From Calvatia gigantea (taxonomy: Eukaryota; Basidiomycota; Agaricomycetes; Agaricales; Lycoperdaceae), in the NCBI GenBank assembly GCA_025093985.1, contig JACAAK010000003.1, positions 3,100,001 to 3,164,000 of the forward strand: 64,000 bases of DNA, written 5' to 3'. The notes beneath the pieces were generated by a model. The model saw only the letters and a list, made by a program, of their open reading frames with translations. It searched no databases and was not told the origin of the DNA. Positions 9,490 through 20,023 of this stretch are shown one piece after another. The stretch's first letter is position 1. Each line of letters starts with the position of its first letter. The translations under genes were made by a program, and so were the position numbers.

Positions 9490-12400
9490 TCATACTCGAG
9501 GGTCAAACCGTTGCATAAACGAACTGGGTGAGATTTTTTCCTTGCGAGCTTCCTTGTCCTTTTTTCCAAGTCCAAAAGTTGCTGTCAAGCTCAACTTCCT
9601 CGTCGGCCTTCTGGGAAGCGGAGCGCTCGCACCACCAGCACCTGTGCTTGTAGCCATGACATTACCACTCAGACTACTGTTCAATGGCGACGGAGCTAGG
9701 GTACGGGAAACATGCAGAGACGACGTAGATGCAGACACGGAATGTGAACGGTGGAGTTCAGGCTGAGGGGTAATGACATTTGTCCTAGAGTCGGGTTCAT
9801 GGTGCCCGTCAATGCTCGGCTCATATATACTCTCCGGTTCTGATACAAAGACTCCCGTTCCATTGACCACAGATGGAGGGACGGCCTTGGATTCAGAAAC
9901 GGGGGCAGGGGGCACACTTGGGATAGGTGGTAGCGGCCTGAAGCCGTTGGCTGCAGACATTGTCCCGGCGACTGTTGCAGGTCGAGGGCCCGGGAAGGAG
10001 CCAACACCCCCCGTTCCGTTCGCCCGATGGTCCATGGATCTCCGAGAGCGTGGTGCAGATGCTAGAGATGATTTCCGAGGAGGAGGGGTGTCGACTTGCT
10101 CGTTCGGTTCTGGAGGTTTAGAGGATGATGATTTAGGAGGGACGGGAGGTGAGGGTGAAGTTTGCGGCGACGATAACACAATCGAAGGACCAGATGATGA
10201 AAAACCACCTTGGTGCGTTACACCGGATGAGGCGTTCGACGATGCTGCACTGAGCGCTTGGGGAGGTTCCAGCTTAGAGCTTGATCCGTCCTCCGTATTC
10301 TTGTCGACCTCCGTTTGGAAAGGTCGCTGTTTGGGCTGAGAAACATTCTTGAACCAATTACTAGATTGCAGCCGCTCATCTTTTAAGCCCACCGATTCCT
10401 CGTGAACCTTCTCTTTCTCGCCCTTCGACTTCTCGCCCAACCGGAAGCTCCTTCTCTTGAACCAACCTTTGGATTCTTTGTGTGGTTTTTCCTTGTCCTT
10501 GTCCTTCCCTTTGTCGTTCACCTGAGCCGCGACTGCGGGTGTTTGAGGTGTTAGCGGGGGTAGAGGAGGAATTGGTGGAATGGGCAACGAATCGCTCGGG
10601 ACCGCTAGTGTCGGAGAAGAAACCGAATGACGAGGCGACCGGTTAGAACTTGAGTGGGTCGACTTGTCCTGATCGATCGTTAAGGGGAGGGGTAGCCGTG
10701 TTTGGTCGACGAAGAGGCGTTAGATCAATGCCGTGATTAGAGCTAGGACGTACAAGCCCAGGAGGCGTGGGGAGACCATTTGGAGAGGGTAGGTTATCCT
10801 CAAGGGCCGAAGCGAAAGATTTGAGATTGGGTGGTGCCGGGGACATAGGAAATATGACCGGCGGGGGAGTAGAAGTGGCTGGGTCTTCCGCAGTATTGGC
10901 TAGACTGGGTTCCGCTGTCAGGCCGGGAGGGAAGGAAGGCGCCAGGTGACTGTGTTGTGATGACGTCCTTGGTTTAGCAACAACAGATTGAGAAGGGAGT
11001 TCTGGGGGTGGGAGGGAATCAGGTTTGGACGACCTGAGCCCTAGGGAATCGAGATCAATGTCGACGGCCTGGTAATATAATACATATGCCGATCCGGAAT
11101 TAGAGTCCCCATAGTATTTGGGGATCTCGCTTTCGGGTATAGGATACACGTTATCGTCATCAAATACAAGCCATGCTCCAGCAGACTTGACAATGGATAT
11201 GTAATGACCGTGGTGTGGCCCGCTAAATGTGAAAAAAAAAAAACCAAAGATATCAGTGCCATTCAAATAAGGAATAAAGACCCGACCCACTTTCCAATAT
11301 GTACTACTATAGCAAAAAGATTATACAGTCGGTCAGCGTTCTCGAGCTCGTCAACGGTGTTAAACAACCGCAGCTCGAATGGAAATGCGACACGATAAGC
11401 TAATTTGATGTACTTTTGTACGTCCTCTTGGAACTTGAAGCGTTTGAGATGCAAAGCAAGGACATTTGGCAACTTCTTAATCTTCATGCTACAAGGGACT
11501 AGTCAGCCAGAAGATCCGGAGAGCAAAAAAGTAGGTTTTACCGCTTCTCTGCTTCTTGGAGATCACAACATGCGTCACAGAAGAACTTATTTCTCTGGCA
11601 CAGCATCTCGCTCGCACTAAATGATCGCAGGCACGCAGTCACACTCGAGTTCTGTTCTATGTCTATTGAGAGGTCCAGGAAGGACTCATCGCGAGAGGAT
11701 ACCTGAGAAGATAATTAATCGGATTATCCCAGCGAATGAGGAGAGAGAACTTACCGTCTCACAGGTCAGGCACCTGGTTTCGCTGGTTAACACCCCCTCG
11801 AAAAGTCTGTGAACCAGAGTGGCATCCTGGGGCGAAGTTCCTGAATTCGAGCTTGCAGTAACGATTGTTGGAGGAGCTTTGGATGCGAGGGTCGCTAATG
11901 AGCTGCTTACTATTCAAGTGACAAGCGTAAACTGGTGAGAAACACCAAGGAGAAATACAAGCCTAGCCTAACTCACGATCTTCACCCGGAGCATTATTCT
12001 GCGCCAACTTCTTTTCATCCTCAATTTCTTCAACAATCATGTTTAGCAAATGATTGAGGAACTCGTGGGCGTCCTGATGCATAGTCGATCTGAAGTCCTC
12101 CTTGCTCTCCTTCAACTTGTCAATAAATGCTTTGGGTGCAATGGTACCCTTATCACCCGGGTGAGTGGAAATGTGAAGAAACAGGGAGCGAAGTGCAGAA
12201 AATAAGGTGGGCGGGGAAGCGGGAATGGGGTGCGGTGGTAAGAGAACAACCGAAGGTGTATCAAAAGGGTTGCCCGATGACGAAGGCTTGCGCTCAGGTT
12301 TGCGACGGGGAAGAACAGGTTGAACAGGCGGGGGTTTTGATGGGACATCCTGGGCGGGCGGAGGGGACCCAGAGGGGACGGAAGGATCTGCCGTCTGGAT

Positions 12401-12706
12401 GATAAGCTCACGAAAGGGTGCGCAGAAGTAGAGTGCCTGAAGGACAGAATTAGCATAGCTGACAGAGGGTCTGTCAGTAAAAGTGAAATAAAGGCATGCG
12501 GAGAGAATAGCGCACCAAGTATTGCCAAACTAAAAGAATGTATCAGTATGGGTGCCAAAAGGAAGTACAAGTGAAAGACAGACGTTCTCAAAGCCAAATT
12601 TCTTAGCATCAGCGGAATGGACAACTGGTTCTGGAGAAGGCTTTGCGTCCTGAGGCGGCTGGGAGGACGATTGGCCGCCAAATATCCATTTTGTTTTGGC
12701 CATCAT
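9490..12706 (-). CDS. creB: Ubiquitin carboxyl-terminal hydrolase, CreB/USP12-46 type
   Basis: This is a deubiquitinating cysteine protease of the USP family. Fungal CreB removes ubiquitin from targets in carbon catabolite control. The Cys box reads [17 protein letters not shown], with the catalytic Cys codon itself split by an intron. Later come [13 protein letters not shown], the zinc finger Cys pairs (CLTCET and [10 protein letters not shown]) and [14 protein letters not shown]. The His box is [13 protein letters not shown], followed by [12 protein letters not shown]. After the USP domain a long tail is rich in Pro, Ser and Lys. A charged segment there ([13 protein letters not shown]) recalls the coiled or charged C-terminus of CreB proteins. 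An 85-nt intron at 10669-10753 connects the catalytic exons to this tail, which ends RFDPRV at 9490. The start is the ATG pair at 12706. The gene symbol is assigned by family resemblance. Confidence 0.85.
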
Positions 12707-13402
12707 TTTGGCCAGAGGCGGGGACTGACCCTGCTGCGACGACGATGGGGGCGGGGAGATAGATGAGAGAGTGGATCAGGACTCAGACGTCGGCCTGCAA
12801 CTCACATCACAACATTTCTCCTATGAGCTTGGCACCACGTGACCATAACTGTGGGTCGCAAAGCTTTTTTCCGGGGGCCTGGAACTACCGTTCTCCACAA
12901 GTAAACCCAGCGAGACTGAAGTATTGAAGCTTGGAAGGTTCATCCATTCGTTTTGATTCGGATACACATAAGTACTACAGAACCTACTAGCTCCCGACTT
13001 GCACCTTTCCAGAAATGCACCTCCCATCAGAGTTCTCTATCACACCTTCTTTGGTTTTACCCACATGATGGGCAACATCATCAATACTTATCAACAGTAC
13101 CTGATCCCAGGGAGCGGCACCATGTACATTTCACCCGTGTACATTGGGGGCCAATATCCATGATCAATTTGTAGGGCACCGCAATGCGCTTTATACCTCA
13201 GTCGGTTGGCAAACGGGGTTGTGAATCAACGTTCAAACGTTCGCTGCCGGGAACAAAATGCCCCAATCCGGATCCCAGCCCACCCTTCCGCCACAAAGTC
13301 GGAGAGGAGAGGTCAGATGCTCACCCAATCATAATCAATGCATAATTACTGGAATACGGTTTACACGATATCATACAGACTCCTTCCTAATCCAGCGGAA
13401 TG
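12707..13402. other. Intergenic region, no gene seen
   Basis: This is the upstream region of the deubiquitinase gene and the 3' side of the next minus-strand locus. Frames present are short and compositionally unlike the neighbouring genes. I see no repeat or RNA gene. Confidence 0.4.
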
Positions 13403-14141
13403 TCATACAAAATGTGACATCGGGATTGTCAGCCTGCGAGGTGAAATGTCAATCCTCTCTTCAGTCCCCTCGACAATGGCACCCAACCTATCTCCTATCC
13501 ACTCCTCGCCTGGCCGCCAGCATCCTTCCAGATTCCATCGTCGAACCAGAGCGACGGCATCCGCGATGCGTCTTTTAGCTTCAAGCACGACGTGAGCCCC
13601 CTCATTATCCGGGTCCACGAAACCATCGAGGCCATACAGATTGTATCCTATGAGTTCCGAAAGATCTGACTCTAGTTGCGTGCGCGTGGGACAAGACTTG
13701 GGATTACGAAGCATCATACGGATAAGGGAAGCATATACCGCAGATTGGGTGGGTACCAGAATGGATGAGCAACGCGGAGACGGGGTGAGAGAAAGCGGCG
13801 CTTCGACTAACTCAGAAGGCGAGAGGGTTGTGAATGAAAGAGGGTAGAGAGCGAGATATTGGCGAAGAAAGTCGATTTTTCCCAAAGGAGTGATCCGGTG
13901 GTACAAAAAAAAAACGACAGAAGCATATCCAATGAATCGTTCATACCTTAGTCATGATGGGTACTTGCATCCTCCGATATAAGGGAGCCCGCCACTCAAC
14001 AAGCTGCACACCACATTCTTGCAGAACGTGAAGAGCAAGATCGACCACAACAGGAGGGTCAAGATCAAGGGGAGACGCTTTGGGGGATTCCCTTTCGTAA
14101 AGTATGCTTGGAGAATTGCTTGGTTGGGTTGTAATTAACAT
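13403..14141 (-). CDS. Hypothetical protein, structure uncertain
   Basis: Two coding-like blocks lie on the minus strand. The first starts at the ATG at 14141 (MLITTQPSN) and runs to PIMTK, where a GTATGA donor follows. The second, 13403 to about 13906, reads YHRITPLGKIDFLRQYLALY and continues for about 165 residues with Arg/Leu-rich, helix-like segments. The two are probably exons of one gene, but I could not find a clean acceptor AG between them (the gap ends in a run of T). The exact join, or whether the gene is intact, is therefore open. I do not recognise a family, and no signal peptide or membrane segment is evident. Confidence 0.4.
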
Positions 14142-14304
14142 GGTTAGAGTCGAGAACTGACCCGGGAGGCACAACCCTGAGACATCTTATATTTAACACT
14201 CAGATCACGCGCTAGGCTTTTTTTAGATCTCGGTTTGAATCCCGCCACAAGGAATATCTCACTCGAAGTACTTATCATTTGTCCCGGTCTCCACGATATA
14301 GGCG

Positions 14305-14957
14305 TCCTCCATCGAGAATGGTGCCACAAACCTACAAGATCTCCGGCAAAAGCTTTCTGAGCTGAATGCACAATTCGCGTCTGCTGGGGTTAAATTCTAT
14401 TATGTCGCTGCCAGTCTGACTCTCCGGATGTGGGTCAGCTCTCACCAGAATTCCCTTCCAGAACCCGGGCGATGCGGCGTTGCGTGACGATGTTCTGGTT
14501 CGCGCTAGCAAGGGGAATGTGATTATCGAAACACTGGCCGTTGGATCACTTGGTTTGTTTGTTACCATTGGGTCCACATATGAAGTTGAATGTGTATTCA
14601 ATCCTGGTTGGCCAAGCAGTATGTCCCTTCTGTTCATGATCCATTTTTATGGTATGATACCCACTTCTCGCAAAGATTAGTATTTTCCATCCATCCATCT
14701 TGATCCTCACGAAGATGAAACGTTGGTACCAGTTCCGTGAGTCAACGTGGCCGAGGGCAGTCGCAAAGAGCAGACCGGACAAGAACGATTTGGACTACAT
14801 GACTTTTTGGCTTGCCAGAAACGAGATGTACGAAGAGAAACCAAAATCCGAGCCGCTGGCCTTGGTGCGAGGATATCGGGAGAGTTGCCAAGAAAGCACG
14901 GAGCTTATGGAAGCCTTAAGTAGCATTATTAAACAAGAGGGTTGGGAAATGCTCTAG
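14305..14957 (+). pseudogene. Hypothetical coding remnant or poorly resolved small gene
   Basis: Three blocks have protein-like composition on the + strand. The first, about 14305-14440, includes ATNLQDLRQKLSELNAQF. The second, about 14462-14600, reads NPGDAALRDDVLVRASKGN and continues as VIIETLAVGSLG. The third, 14715-14957, includes MKRWYQFRESTWPR and ends GWEML. A GTATGT donor follows the second block, but I could not join the blocks in phase with introns of normal length. The only spacer between the first two is about 30 nt. The locus may be a decayed gene or have a structure I misread. No family is recognised. Confidence 0.3.
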
Positions 14958-15045
14958 TTGCCTTTCCAAGTTCCTTATGTTGCAACGAACAGGAAATCAA
15001 ATACCATGTAACAATAGTTCTAGATGACACATCAACTGAACGGTC

Positions 15046-16712
15046 TCACCACATCTTCTTGACGTACACATCGTCTCCGACTGCTACAGTGCCCGAACCC
15101 CAGGGAACGCCGTTACAACCGAGACATGGTTTCATCTTCTCTACTGGGTCAATTCCTTTCCTGAACTTCATGATCACCTTGTATGGCACTGCAGCGTCCT
15201 TTACCCCAGTTTCAGGGTCCACATTCGGAAGCTAGTGCGAAGAAAACGACCGTGAGTATCCCTCTGGAAGTAAGATTTGAGATTTGAGGCAACCACTCAC
15301 TAGACACCGTGCGCATTTAGAAACTAAAGTTATACCCGGGGCGTCCTTGGAACCAATGCTAATCTCTTGCCAGTCGTCCTCCGCGAACGCTCCCGCACCT
15401 TTGAACACAATATTGGGCCGGAACCTAGGCCACATCATTAACATGAGCCGTTCCATAGTTTAAGCCCTCTCGCGTTCCGGATTTTAAACCCCGGAGAAAC
15501 ACCCATCGGTTGCAAGATCGAAGACCGAGAGCTCAATCTGTTTTAAAAAAAGAAGCTCACCGCTCGACCAGAACCCGGCCATCCTCCCATCGCTGGTCTA
15601 CGCCCTGCTTTCCTACAAGCGGCCTGATTTGTTCTTCGACGGCTTGCATGTTCTCCTCGGAGAGCACCATCAACGGATATCCGTCCTGGAATTTCGCCGT
15701 GGCCTTCAGCTCGGGGAATTCGTATGTCTTGTCAACCAGCCTAGGCTGGGGGCCCTTGTAAGCGAGGTGTACTTTCCTCCCGAGGTATTTAGATAGAATA
15801 TCGGATGGGGATGGTCCGCTATTGACAGCTGAATGGCAAATGTATCCGTCCACAGGGTCGTTGACGGGCCAAATAATGATGTTTGTTAACCTAGGGAGAT
15901 CAAGATCTCGTTCAATCTGGTGAATGATGCTCCTTCAGGAGTAAATCTCTCACATTCTCCACGTGTTCAACGTCTTTTCACTAGGACGTAAAGGAATCGC
16001 GAAACTCTCACATCCTGAGTCTTCTGGGAACGTCACAACGAGCAGGCCGCCGTCAGGGGAGGATTCATCGACCTCAATACGTGGTGTGATCATAACAAGC
16101 TACCTCCTCCATCAGAATAGGCAGCTATTTCTGAAACGTGGGCAAACGCACCTTGGGAGCTTCGCGCGCCGTTACAACGTTAATTTTCTCAGCATCGATA
16201 ACGCACCACAACCTATCATACTAAAAACAAACACACGATTAGCGGGTAACGATAAAAGAGGGGAAATGATTGATGCCCTGCGTACCTCAATGCCTTCTGG
16301 TGTGTACTTAGCAGATTGAACGGATGTCCCGCGACAGCTCTACTCGCAAATCAGTAACTACCACTCAACTCAGACTGGAGAACAAAGAGATAGGGCAGAC
16401 GAGGATTTGGGTGGAGAAGCTTAGCTTTCCCATCATGGTTGCCCCAAACACAGAGGATGGTTAACGCACCTTGATAGGGTGGATTAGGATTTTGGATACT
16501 TTGATACTCCCAGGTTGAGGGGGCATTTTCCCAGTCTTCGGCAACGATCTCACTTTCCCAAGGGATATAGTTAAGTTCGCTGAGTTCCTGCGATTGAGAG
16601 CGACAAGGAGGAGTGCAGCGGCAGCGAGTGTGGTTAACCCAGTATAAATCAGCGCACCGGGCCTGTCCGAGAACAGACCCAAAGGGAAGGAAGCTTGGTC
16701 TGACGAGGTCAT
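15046..16712 (-). CDS. MOSC-domain protein, mARC-like, membrane anchored
   Basis: This is a predicted molybdenum-cofactor enzyme related to the mitochondrial amidoxime-reducing component and to the C-terminal domain of Moco sulfurase. The N-terminus (start ATG at 16712) has a single hydrophobic segment, ALIYTGLTTLAAAALLLVAL, followed by basic residues, typical of an outer-membrane anchor. The MOSC N-terminal barrel begins KVSKILIHPIK. Later exons read YLGRKVHLAYKG and GYPLMVLSEENMQ, then RPNIVFKGAGAFAEDDW, where the MOSC core usually carries the cofactor-binding region. The next segment is SKCARC, with the conserved Cys thought to bind molybdenum. The last exon ends with CLGCNGVPWGSGTVAVGDDV and a TGA at 15046-15048. 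At least five introns interrupt the gene; borders are approximate. Confidence 0.85.
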
Positions 16713-17182
16713 AAGACACGATGGACTTGCGCGTGTGTTGCAGTGAGTTTGCTGGCTTCTGAGCTATCGATTGTTATCGATGGACGGAGTCAAAATGGTG
16801 GACGTTGCACGCTGAGCGCTGAGGATGGTTGGGCGGAGACAATGAGCGGGGTAAATCTTTAGTGAGGCAGCGAAACTAGTGCGAGTCCGACGGCTTTATG
16901 AAACCTTCCACCGGGCTATTTCCGTCCCGCCGTGTCCCCGACCTTTTACTCTGTTCCCCGAGAAATAGCGCTGAACATGTACTTCAGTAGTAAGCGATCG
17001 CATAAACACACAACCGCCAGCTATGTCCAGCGGAATGTCAGACCGATGCCGCGGTCTACGAGCTTGCGCTACTGTATGTCTATAACTGGGCCTATGTTTC
17101 CAATGTTCTCAGTGTTTATAAAGCATGCTATGTGGAGTAGTTTACATGTCAAAGACGATTGCAACAGGGATCCGGTGGTTTG
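16713..17182. other. Intergenic region, no gene seen
   Basis: This is the 5' flank of the MOSC gene and 3' flank of the prolyl isomerase gene. No supported coding frame was found; the + strand frame at about 16930-17330 is mostly antisense to the isomerase gene. Confidence 0.45.
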
Positions 17183-17766
17183 TCAAGCAGTACGGAAAAT
17201 GAGGTGGACTCCACTGTCCGTACTGACGATATCGCTCACACTCCCAACTTCCAGCTTGTACGTCGCTTCTTCAAACGCCTTTTGCATCTGCCCAGGCCCG
17301 AACCATCCGAGATCACCGCCATTGCTGTGAGACGAGCAATCTGAATGTTGCGACGCAAGCTCTGCGAATTTCTCGCTCTTCTGTGGCGCGGTATTAATTT
17401 CTGCCTGGTGTTTCTTAAGGATTTCAATCGCCTCTTCCTTCGTGCGAGTGATATCGTTCTACGGAGAGAAACACAAGGAGATAATGTTCCACCATCATAC
17501 CAGAGAAACGAAGAAGGAAAGGCCCACCTCCTTCCAGCTCGACGGTCGCCTGCTATCCTTATGTTTCACCAATAAGTGGCTCGCACGTACTTGTCCCTTT
17601 TCGCCGTCGAGAAGCTTCTTGAGTTGATCTGGGTAGTTTTCCGCCCCTGGAAAATTCATAACCTGCTCTTGTGTGTATCCTTTTGGTATCGTCCAAATCG
17701 ATTCCTTGTCTTCTGGGCTGTAGAAGTAAATCAGCCCCTTAGAGTTGGACATACGAATTTCCCAGC
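17183..17766 (-). CDS. ESS1: Pin1/Ess1-type peptidyl-prolyl cis-trans isomerase
   Basis: This parvulin-type isomerase acts on phospho-Ser/Thr-Pro bonds, classically in the RNA polymerase II CTD. The WW domain is GWEIRMSN, GLIYFYSPEDKESIW, P. The linker and rotamase domain follow: VRASHLLVKHKDSRRPSSW, a short intron, then ITRTKEEAIEIL, FAELASQHSDCSS, GGDLGWFGPGQMQKAFEEA and the C-terminal DSGVHLIFRTA. Catalytic Cys (HSDCSS) and His (SHLLVKH and GVHLI) residues are in place. The stop is TGA at 17183-17185. The exon bearing the WW start follows a TAG acceptor at about 17767. The first exon with the initiator Met lies upstream, possibly at about 17820-17870, and is not resolved. Confidence 0.88.
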
Positions 17767-18155
17767 CCTACACGGAGCACGGTCAGTAGAAGCGTCCAGA
17801 GAACGGTACATAGAGGACGACGTGCCATGTTGGCGAAGACGATTGGTTGTGGACAAGGTCGCTTGCGGCGACGTCATGTCCGATAATCAGAGCCCTAAAA
17901 TAGAACCTTGCTTTTTCCACCATTCTGTTCAACATGTCCCACACACCTGCCCTCTGTGACTTGAACAAAGGATATAGGCATCCATTCCTCTTTGGTATTC
18001 ACTATCTAGAGGGCGTCGGAGGTCAGCAGCATGTTCTTCCTTCTGCTTAGGTCGTCTCCTCAACCTTCCTCTTACTAGACAACCCGAGAACAGTATGTCA
18101 GCTAATATGTACATGATCACTGTCCATGACCATGCTGTAGGTTATAGAACTTGCT
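17767..18155. other. Divergent intergenic region with unresolved first exon of the isomerase
   Basis: This region holds the unresolved 5' exon or exons of the minus-strand Pin1/Ess1 gene and the promoter of the + strand DUF4246 gene. Nothing else is supported. Confidence 0.4.
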
Positions 18156-19933
18156 ATGTCACAGTACTCTGCCCTCTTGCGTCGGCAGTCAGACTGGTGG
18201 ATTCAGTATAAAGACGATAGCGTGAGGGCTGAGTGGCGCAACCTCGCGGTGCTGCCCAAAGTTTCGACCGTGAAGACACCTTCATCGTCTGTGCAAGTGG
18301 AGCTGTCGGAAAAACAAGTACGTACCACATTCCACTCACCCGGCATATCTGAACTTATTCAGGTTGAATACATTATCGATGAACTTGCTGGCTACGCGAT
18401 TTTAAGGGATGAAGTCAATGAATGGTAAGTATCCACGTACCATTTCAACTAGCAATTCACTATGTATAGCCAGGTATCCTGCTTCGAGCGGATCTGGGAG
18501 TCCGACACACTGTTATCCAACTTGGCGTGCGACGACTTATGGCGCTCATTGTTAGAGTTAGAACCCCTGCCGATGTGCACGCGGAACGAAGATGGAAGCA
18601 CAATCAATCTCATAGACCCCATGTTTCACTGCTTGGTCTACAACCAGACTTTGGTATCCTATAACCATAGAACCCCCAAACCTCTCCCACCACCCCCAAC
18701 CGCCGACATATATACCATTTGCCCCTGTTTTGCACTCCTTCCTGCAGACGTCTCCGTCGACAAAAGTGGAAAAGTCAGCTTCCTGTCGTACATCAACAAT
18801 CTCCACCCGGAAGATCATGCCTCTCATTATGCCCTCCTCGAGACTTGTCTGACAAAGTTTATACCTCTGTTCGAACACACGTTGACTGATTTACATCGCA
18901 ACAATCCACTTCCTCAACGAATACCAGGACCATGCAAATACACTGTGTGGGACGAGCCCGAACCCCCAGAATACTCCGATGACGAGGAAGGATGGTCCAT
19001 CTATGAACGTGACATGCGACACTGGGTGATGAACCGACCCATTCAACTCCCCGACGTGCCAAACACTGGTTATCCTGGTGGCACTGAAAACCGGAAGTTC
19101 ACTGTGTCCTTGCGCGAACGAAGAATCCAGATTATCGTTGAAGTGACAGAAACACGCTTGGTACGCCAGACTCTCACAAGTTATCTTAAACTACTTTAAC
19201 ATAGAGACGGACGGTGCAGCGCCCTGGAGGACCTGGTTCTCCGGGCACCCGGTGGCACGTGGAAGGTATGCAAAACGAGCGTATCGTGGCCTGCGGAATC
19301 CACTGCCTATCTGTAGTGAGTGTTTCCAAGTAGCCTACGCAAAGCCACCCCATGTTGACCCCCGATCTTCCTTCGCTTGCAATACAGGAAAATATCTCCC
19401 CTGCCTGCATACAATTCCGTATGGCCGTTAGCTACCCTCGTGGGTTCTCAGCAGGTGATGCTGGGGCAACCTCGCGGACGTGGGGACTCGCCGATGGCGA
19501 TGCATGTCACCAATATATTGGTGAGACACCGCTTCGTACAGGACTCAGCTTGGTATTTCCGAACATTTACCAACAGAGACGAGCTCCCTTTGAACTCGTT
19601 GACACAACTCGGGAAGGGCGGTTAACTTTGTTGATGTTCTACCTGATTGATCCTGACATACAACCCATCGTGTCGACGAGCTCCGTTTCTCCTCAACAGA
19701 AGCATTGGATACAGAGGGTTTTGGAGAAGGCACTGTCCCCCCGCCTTCCAGTAGAATTAATTCGTGAAATCTTTTCATTTGTTGAGGGTTTGATGGATCT
19801 CGAAGAGGCTGAGGATTACAGGAGGACCTTCCTTGATGCACGCGACAGTTTTCGCTATGCAAACGACAGCTTTCATTTTTGCATTCCTTTTGACGTTTGG
19901 AATGGACTGGAATTCTCTCACGTCAGTCCCTGA
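18156..19933 (+). CDS. DUF4246 family protein
   Basis: The five exons are 18156-18317, 18363-18424, 18470-19160, 19205-19315 and 19388-19933 (1572 nt, 523 residues). All introns have GT...AG ends and close in phase. The order of conserved blocks fits the fungal DUF4246 family: VEYIIDELAGYA, INLIDPMFHCLVYNQTLV, SFLSYINNLHPEDH, IIVEVTETRLV, then RWHVEGMQNERIVACGIHCL, LSLVFPNIYQQRRAPFEL and FYLIDPDIQPIVSTSSVSP. The family is uncharacterised. The HxE in WHVEG and a downstream basic/His region suggest a 2-oxoglutarate oxygenase-like fold, but this is inference. In relatives I remember the segment as NIYQH; here it is NIYQQ. The start ATG is followed by a Trp-rich, Lys-rich N-terminus typical of the family. 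Confidence 0.85.
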
Positions 19934-20023
19934 GGCATCGTCATGGAGAGGTTTTTGGGTTTCCACTGTGCGGGAAAGTGGTACTGTACATAATACATTC
20001 ATAATTCAGGCGTTATTAGCCCG

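Noticed and set aside
14140..14260. A GGTTTGAATCCC box resembling a tRNA B box
   Set aside because: No matching A box, acceptor stem or cloverleaf could be drawn around it.
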